Source of the DNA: Plotosus lineatus
Lineage: Eukaryota; Chordata; Actinopteri; Siluriformes; Plotosidae
Direction: 5' to 3'
DNA: 64,000 nt
Assembly (NCBI GenBank): GCA_024760905.1
Contig: CM045729.1
Coordinates: 53,957,080 to 54,021,079, forward strand
Positions 30,201 through 39,363 of this stretch are shown here, in pieces. Below the pieces are notes generated by a model. The model searched no databases, was not told the origin of the DNA, and worked only from the letters and a program-made list of their open reading frames with translations. A program made the translations under genes and the position numbers. Numbering within the stretch: the first letter of the stretch is position 1; each line of letters begins with the position of its first letter.

Positions 30201-33200
30201 TCTGATGCTGTCAGTGATATGCGATGCTGAATCATCATAACAATATTCTTAGCATACGAATAAATACAGTAATGATGCACATCAAAATTAGTACTGTCCT
30301 GAGGGGCAAATGCTTTTGTCCTGAAAGGAGTGATCTCTTTCAGGAAGATACATCCTGCATCCACAGGACATGAGGGCTCATATGCCCTGGCCTTCAGGGT
30401 CCGTAAATCTCACCTCAAATAAACATCTGTGGCAGCTGTTTTTCAGAGCCTTCCAGCACCATTATCAAAATCCCATTTATGCTACAATCTTAGGGAGGAA
30501 CCGTGTTCATGTGTCCAGTTCAGCTCCAGAGGTGTGTGCAATTAGTTTCAGTGACTGGTAGGTGATGGAGGTCCAACATGGACATTGTTTTTTAGGTTGT
30601 CACCCATCTATATGTGGACTGTCTGTTCCATTGTGTCCTAGTCTGTACAGTACTGCGCAGCTACAGCACTGCTGATCTCTGACCACAATAAGGCTACTCA
30701 ATCCAATAATAGCGTCTTTACTAAGGCTTAGTGGTGAGAAAAATGAGTCACTCTTATTCACTCCATCACCTCACTCTGAGTGACTACAGCTCTACACAGT
30801 ATCTGTTTCTACATACTGCTTCGGTTTCGCATTGTTGCCATGGAATTTCAGTGTCAATATGAAGGATTTAGCCTTTCCTTTTGTTCCCCACAGTGACCCT
30901 GCTCCACAATGTGTCTGTCGCCACTTCTAAATCAGCACTCACCCTAATGACATAATTTATGTGTTGTTTGTTCTGAAGTGTGAAACGGTGGATGTATGCT
31001 ATGCAAGTATGCATAATGTTATTATTCCTTTTGTGATATTGTGCAGCTGTGAAGATTAAGAAGCCAATCAAAACGAAATTCCGAATGCCAGTGTTTAACT
31101 GGGTGGCACTGAAGCCTAACCAAATCAACGGCACTGTCTTCAATGAGATTGATGATGAGAGGATATTAGAGGTAAAAGTTTTCTGCCACACTAAACTACA
31201 TAACAGTCTATGTATGTCCACATGCAAGTGATAATCATGTAGAATTTATGTGCCAGAATACTTCTAAACATCTAAAGAACCTCTAATGCCTACTTTCTCC
31301 TGTTTGCTTTAGGATCTGAATGTTGATGAGTTTGAGGAGATTTTTAAGACACGAGCTCAGGGCCCTGCTATTGATGTCACTTCTAGCAAGCAGAAGACCA
31401 TCCAGAAGGTCCCTAATAAAGTCTCATTACTGGATTCCAACAGGGCCAAAAATCTGGCCATCACACTCCGAAAAGTGGGCAAGAGTCCAGAGGAAATCTG
31501 CAAAGCGATCCAGATGTAGGTTATAGCTGTATATCCTATTCATCAGTCATTGATTTTCAAAGCCACTTCATCTTAATTAGAGTTGCGGGAAGGCTGGTGC
31601 CCGTCTCAGCCGACCCTGGACAGGTCGCTAGTGCAGTTTTATTTACTGTTACTATGTTTACACATTTGCACTGTTTTCTTCTGTGTAACAAGAACCACCA
31701 ACATAGTCCTCTCATTCGCATTTTCATTCAAGTCTTATTATTCTATGGAAATTGTCATAGCTGTAGCTCCTGTTGCATTTAAATTAGAAAACTGGGTCAC
31801 AAAAAAGATAAAAAAAAAAAAAAAATTAAACATGCAGTAAAATGTATTTGTTCTCTCTGCACTTCTCTCAGGTTTGATCTGCGAATGTTGCCGGTGGATT
31901 TTGTGGAGTGTCTGCAGCGCTTTATCCCCACAGATCCTGAAGTAAAAATGCTACGGCAGTATGAGAAAGAGAAAAAGCCTCTGGAAAATATCACGGATGA
32001 GGACCGCTTCATGATGCAATTCAGCAAAATCGAGCGCCTCATGCAGAAGATGACCATCATGACATTTGTGGGGAACTTTAATGAGAGCGTGCAAATGCTC
32101 ACACCGGTATGTCTGAAATATTTGCCACCTGTTACGTAATAGATACGGTACAAGTAGCCTATTCCAAGACAAACCCTGACAAAGTGATCAGGGCACCAAT
32201 GTGTAGTGTCGAGACTGCAGGTTCTCCACTTGCTTGTGTGGGTTTCCTCCGACAGTCCAGGAACATGCACATTAGCCTAATTGGCTGTTCCAAATTAAAC
32301 GTAGGTGTGAATGACTATGAATGGTTGTGTGCTGGCCCTAGTATGGTCTGGTGAGCCGTTCAGGCTGTAGCCCACCTTCACCCAGTGTCGGCTGAGATAG
32401 GCTTCAGCCTCACCACGATCCTAACAGGATTAAGCAGTTTGGAAAATAAGAAAATGAGTGAGTGTAACTTGCAGCTAATTTTCCAATAATTTATAATTGT
32501 GCAGAGATGGCCTCTCATGTCTTTTTTACTTCAGCATCTTTTGGCCATGCATGATTAGAAAATCCAAAAAGGTCTGTTTGATTTTTTTTTTTTTTTTTTT
32601 AAACCAACAGCAACTGCATGCTGTTATTGCAGCATCTGTGTCCATCAAATCTTCCCAAAAACTCAAGAAGATCCTGGAGGTTAGTGTAGTATTTTCCCAT
32701 ATCTGTCTTTCACTTCTTTGCTTGTACATTCTTACCAAGGCATTCCTAATTTTCTGCACTTGCAGATTATATTGGCCCTTGGGAACTACATGAACAGCAG
32801 TAAAAGAGGGGCAGTGTATGGCTTCAAACTTCAGAGTTTAGACTTGGTAAGACCTGCTTATTTTAGTTTACACTACTGAAGTCTCGGTATTCAGTACACT
32901 TACCTATTTGTGTTTTTAGTTAATAGATACCAAATCGACAGACAGGAAGATAACATTATTGCACTACATTGCAAATGTAGTGAAGGAAAAATACCAACAG
33001 GTGGCACTGTTCTACAATGAGATCCATTACGTGGAAAAAGCAGCAGCAGGTACAGTATCTAAAAATTTTTTAAATGACTAATCTAAATTTGATTTCCTCC
33101 TGATTCTTGTCGATTTCCATTTGATTGAGTTTCCTGTTTTCTCTGTTTTAGTTTCTTTAGAGAATGTACTGTTGGATGTGAAGGAGCTCCAGAGAGGACT

Positions 33201-36200
33201 GGATCTAACTAGAAGAGAGTACAGCATGCATGGTCACAACACGCTGCTCAAAGATTTCATACACCTCAATGAAAGCAAGCTGAAGAAATTACAGGACGAT
33301 GCCAAGATTGCACAGGTGCTTATAGCCCATCCATCTATTTATCAACCCATCCTTCTATCCATTCTCTTTGTTATGTAATGATAGTCGGACTCCAGTACCA
33401 GTGCGGATACTGTATGTGCATGTGTATGATCCCTGATGAAGTCATTGCCCTCTTTCAGGATGCTTTCGATGAGGTAGTAAAATTTTTTGGGGAGACCTCC
33501 AAAACCATGCCTCCTTCAATGTTCTTTCCTGTGTTTGTTCGCTTCGTGAAGGCATACAGGGTAAAGCTGCCAGTCACACCCCTTCTTAATAACTTCAATA
33601 GCAAACACAGATTTCTAACGGAAACAGTGCACATGACTTATGACACGCTGTTTTCTGTATCTTAGCAAGCGGAGGAGGACAATGAGCAGAGGAAAAGGCA
33701 GCAGCAGATGTTGATGGAAAAGTTGTTAGAGCAGGAGGCCATGGAGCAGGAAAATCAAAAGGTAAAACTTGCTGTGCATATTTACATCCACTATATTGAT
33801 ATTCTCCTAGCCAAGAGACAGCGACCTATTTTTTTTTTGTTTGTTTTGTTTTGTTTTTGTTTTTTTTTTGGGGGGGGGCAACAACAACTGTCATTTTTCT
33901 TTTCATTTCACCTTGTGGATCTAGATTGCTGCTTGTACATTTTATTTTCATATATATATATAAAGTCTGTCTGTCGTCCTTTCGGCTTTTTCCCTTTTTA
34001 CTCGGGAGTCGCCACAGCGAATCATCTGATTCGCACATTTGATTTGGCAGAGGTTTTTACGTCGGATGCCCTTCCTGTCACAACCCTTTTAGCAAGGGAC
34101 AGAAACACGCTGACGGCTTTGCAGCTACTCTTTACGAAAGTCAGCAATGGTTCTTTTACATGCCTCTCACCATAGACAGTGACAGACATGGCCCGCCTTT
34201 GTTAACCCAGTTAGCTGCACTGGGGGGACAGTGACAACCTTGTGGAGAGTGGGACTCGAACCCCCAACCTTTGGATCAGCGATCCAGCACCCTATACCAC
34301 CACTGCCCTATATATATATTTATATATATAAATGGCCCTTGACTATAGAGATTTTGCAGCTGACGTCATCCCACCATATTGGGGTGAAAACAAACCATTC
34401 ACTCCGGTCCCAACACAGTAGCACACACATGTGTAAGAGTTTACTACTTCATTTATTTATTAAACAAGCGCAAAATGATAGTTAACTGTGTTGCTGTCGG
34501 CTGTACAAATTATAGAGGAAAGAAAGCGGGTGTTAAATATCATAGATTCCCTGCTAATAAGGCCCGACAAGAGAAATGGATTTCTGCTTTGAAAAGAGCT
34601 GATACCGATAACAAAAGGAAAGATTGGTGACCAGTCGTGTATGTAGCGAACATTTTGTTGGAGGCAAGTCATTTTTATCAGTAGATATATTATTATTTAT
34701 TGTCTTAACCACAGTTCGATTCTATTTAACTGTATATCTGGTGTCCATTTATAAGCTGAGGGCAGCTAAAATACTATATAGTTTTTATTATAACATGTAC
34801 AGTATATATATATATATATATATATATAACTATTATAATACTTCATCCACGTGTGTGCTTAATATACAATGTAGGCAAAGTGATAAAAAAAAATGTGAGT
34901 CATAATAACCTTTGCCATGATTAATACTTTGGTGTCCTCACACAGCTTGCCATGGGCAATATTAGAGGCTTTCCTGGGTATAATATGCTCGCAAAGTGCC
35001 GAAACCCATTCAGATAAAAAATACTCATAACACGCTTCCCAGATTTAACTTTAACAGTCTTTAATACGTGTTCTAGCACACACAACAAACATGCCATTCT
35101 TTGGTTTCTACTTCACTTGTTTAATCCCACAATGCATTACAGAACCGGAATGTACCAAGTTTGGGGGGGGGGGGGTAATCATTAACAATGATTGGTACAC
35201 TCTAAGCCCTTTGAAACGTTTCAGTTTTTCGTGAGTATTTCATTGTTAATTATAACCCCCCGGAACTTGGTACATTCCGGTTCTGAAATGCATTATGGGG
35301 TTAAAGAAGTAAAGTGGAAAACGGCATGTTTTGTTGTGTGTATTATAACACGAATTAAACACTGTTACAGTTAAATATGGGAAGCGTATGTTACATCTGG
35401 GTATGTTAAACCAGGTATCCAGTCCGTTACTTCATCCATACAGTTAACAAACAAACCTTCAGGCAAACCGTATGGGTCATTTGTTCGCCCTGATAACCGT
35501 AGTTTTTGAATATACTGTTGTTTATGATCGTTATATATTACCTGGGAGCTTGGAAAGCACTGGGGCTGGTGGCGTAGTGGTTAGGGTGCTGCGCTCATGA
35601 TCTGGAGCTTGTGAGTTCAAATCCCACTGAGACCCTCACTGTGCTAAGACCCCTGGGCAAGGTCTCAACCTCAAGTGTGCCTCTGTTCACCCAGCAGTAT
35701 AAATGGGTACCAGTAAAAATATACTGGGAAGGTAATCTGTGATGGACTAGCGTCCCATCCAGGGGGAGTTGAACTCCTCGTCGCTTCACGCTACGGAAAC
35801 CGGGGATAAGCACCGGCCTGATGAGCCACAAGGCTCAGGTGTAAAAACCCAACAGACTTACCTTTGCCTTACCTCAGAAAGCACTGGGATTGTATTATGG
35901 CTGTTGACATTCATATTTATATAATCTACCACACTTAAAAACAGGCACCTCCAAAGTAAGTACACGGTTGTTTTCACCCCAATATAGCGTCAGCTACTCG
36001 GCGGTCACGTGACTGCAAAACCTCTATTTGCGGTTTTGCACCCACGGTTTGAGTATTCGCTGACTGCCGAGCAACCGGCACGTGATTCAAATTCAGCCAA
36101 TAGCTGTCCTCCTTTCTCCTGATTGGTTGAGCTGATGTCCCACCCCTTTTCCCTCATTCGCGCACAAGTTGTCAGTGAGCCTCTTTTTTTGTGTGTGTTT

Positions 36201-38584
36201 GAATTACCAGTGAAGCTCTACGATACCACTCAAACGCAATGCGTCTTTTCTGGCTAAGCGATAGAAAACGCTGGATGTCTCTTCTGAAGAAATAAGACTT
36301 TCTCCTGAGAAATGACGGTTTTCTCTGAACTGTTGAATAATAATAATTAAAAAAGATTTTAATACCAGTACGGTACCTAAGTTCATGTTTTTGCGTGAGA
36401 TTTTATGTTCTGTAGCATGTTTAACAAACGATACCAAAAGGATAAACTTTATTACAGTACTCTTCGTGTCCATTTACATTGAACTTGGAGTGACGTCTCC
36501 AAGATGGCGCTGCCCAGAGGGCGACGTCGCGGAGTTCTCAGAGTCAAATTGTTTCTTTGTTCGTTTTAATTTGTTATATTTGTTGTTTTGTTTGTTCATG
36601 TTTTGCACTATGCTCGTCTACGACCAGTCGACTCTACTACAGCTATAAGATCGGAGTATCTTTGGGCGTGTATAACTAAGCACACTCAACTGGGCTTCTT
36701 GTTAGCCGGGGTGCAGCTAGCACTGAGCTAATACGCTAACCCCACCCCAGATAACAAGAAGCCCAGGCGGGAAGGGGTCGAACGACGACTCCGGCACTTG
36801 AGATTGCGGGGGATGAAGGCCGTGTAGCCGGCTGGTGCAATCGCCTCGTCGGGTGTACTCTCCTCGAGCCATGTTTCACAGAAACACAGCAGATCCTCTG
36901 CGCTGCAATCTGAGCATGAAGCTGGTCCATCTTGTTTCACAGGGACTGAACATTTTCGAGCAGTATGACCGGAAGTGCTAACCAAACACCGGAGACTGAG
37001 AACTCTGCCTGGGCTTCTTGTTAGCCGGGGTGCGGCTAGCATTGCTAACAAGAAGCCTAGTTGAGCGTGCTTAGTTATACACGCCCGAAGATACTCCGAT
37101 CTTATAGCTGTAGTAGGGTCGACCGGTCATAGACGAGCATAGTGCAAAACATGAACAAACAAATCAAACAAATCAAAAGAAACAATTTGACTCCGAGAAC
37201 TCCGCGACGTTGCCCTCTAGGCAGCGCCATCTTGGAGACGTCACTCAAAGTTCAATGTAAAAGGACATGAAGCGTAATAAAGTTTATCCTTTTGGTATCG
37301 TTTGTTAAACATGCTCCAGAACATAAAATCTCATGCACAAACATGAACTTAGGTACTGTACTGGAATAATAATTGAAAAAGACTTTAAAAGGAGTGCTTT
37401 ACAACAGTATATACTGTATAATGTTTATATTTTATCATCAATAAATATAACTAGTAAAATTGAAACGTTTTTCTGAATCATTGCTACATTTTACTACATT
37501 AATACTGTATGAATGAGTAAGACTGTCTATAGAACCTGTTTAAGAAGTATATTTTAGCACATGGAATAGATACACAGTATTTTATTTCCGTTTGCTCATT
37601 CGCGCATGTGACGTGATACATGGGGTTTTACTTCCGGGTACAGAACTCGCGGATTATCTCGATTCGTGGGAGGGCCCGGAACTGAACCCCCGCGAATGTC
37701 GATGGCCTACTGTATATATCTTTTAAAAGTACATGAGTAGAATGCTTTGAAATCTAATGGAATGTTACTTGAACTATACTCCATCCCTTTCAAAAAAGGT
37801 AACCATCCCTACTCCAAGAAGGTAACGATAGCAGCATGAGTGCCCAATCTTATGAAAGAAGAGCATGATACGTACGGACTTCTGTTTAATTTTTTTCTCC
37901 CACATGTCATCACTCATTTTTCTCATTTACCAAACTACTTAATCCTACAAGGGTCACAGGTCATCTCAGCTGACACTGAGCGAAGGCGAGTTACACCCTC
38001 AATAGCTCACCAGAGTATTGTAGGGAAACACACACAACATCCAGTAAATGTGCATGTCTTTGGACTATGGGAAGAAACCGGAGAACCCAGAGGAAACCCA
38101 CACAAGCATGGGGGAAAAACATGCAGACTCCACACAGAGCCCAGGAATCAGTCAGGACCTTTTTGCTATGAGGCAGAAGTGCTGACCACTACACCACCAT
38201 ACTGCTGTTCATCATCATTTTCTGTAACCGCTTCATCCTAATTAGGGTCGCGGGGAGGCTGGTGCCCATCCCAGCCAACTCAGGGCGAGGGCAGAGTACA
38301 CCCTGGACGGCTCGCCAGGCCATCGCAGGGCGGAAACACGCTGACGGCTTTGCAGCCTACTCTTGTCGAAAGTCAGCAATGGTTCTTTTACATGCCTCAC
38401 ACCATAGACAGTGAGAGACATGGCCGGCCTTTGATAACCCAGTTAGCTGCACTGGGGGGGGGACAGTGACAACCTTGTGGAGAGTGGGACTCGAACCCCC
38501 AACCTTTGGATCAGCGATCCGGCGCCTTATACCACTAGACCACCACTGCCCCCAACTACTGCTGTTTTCACATTTATTTATTTA

Positions 38585-38621
<37 letters not shown>

Positions 38622-39329
38622 CAGTCCCCCTCTCATAAGAATAAACGACAGCAGCAGGAGCTGATAGCCGAGTTGAAGAAAAAGCAAGTGAAGGACAGTC
38701 GGCATGTTTATGAGGGAAAAGATGGCACCATCGAGGACATTATCACTGGTAACACATACATAGCTGTCTTCCCACAAACATTTACAGGATGAACATCTGT
38801 ACACCTCTGTGCTGAGACACCTCATTCATATATAGGCTCTGTATATTTCTGGCCTGAGCTGCTATTGGCTGCAGTGCTCGAGACAATTGCGCATGCTGAA
38901 ATGTTGCTTTGTAATTTAACATACCAAGTTTAAAGTACTAACAGACAAGATGGAGCTAAATTTGTTAGATTAACCACCTCTGAATGAAAAATCGTCTCCT
39001 CATAACTAATCCAGTGTAATGGGTGTTTATGTAAAACAAAATCTGTAGTATGTTACTTTAGGTAGCCTCTATTGATCTATTTCAGTGAGAAACATTCCTC
39101 AGTGGTGTAACAGGGCTTGATCTGACAAGCTGGAGTGCTCGATGAGTAAATATGGAATGTTGGCTGCAGTAGGCTCTCATGCTGCCGTGTTACATCTTAT
39201 TTTGTTTTCGGATCAGCTGACAGTAGAACTTGCTATTAACCCATTAGATGGTTCATTGTGCTGTGCTGCTGAAGATGCAGGAGCTGTGCTAACATCCTAG
39301 CTGCTGTGCTGGCTGATTAAGTGTTTATG

Positions 39330-39363
<34 letters not shown>

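Noticed and set aside
36736..37051. Minus-strand 107-residue frame as a host gene
   Set aside because: Its centre resembles a LINE endonuclease start and it sits inside a large inverted repeat.
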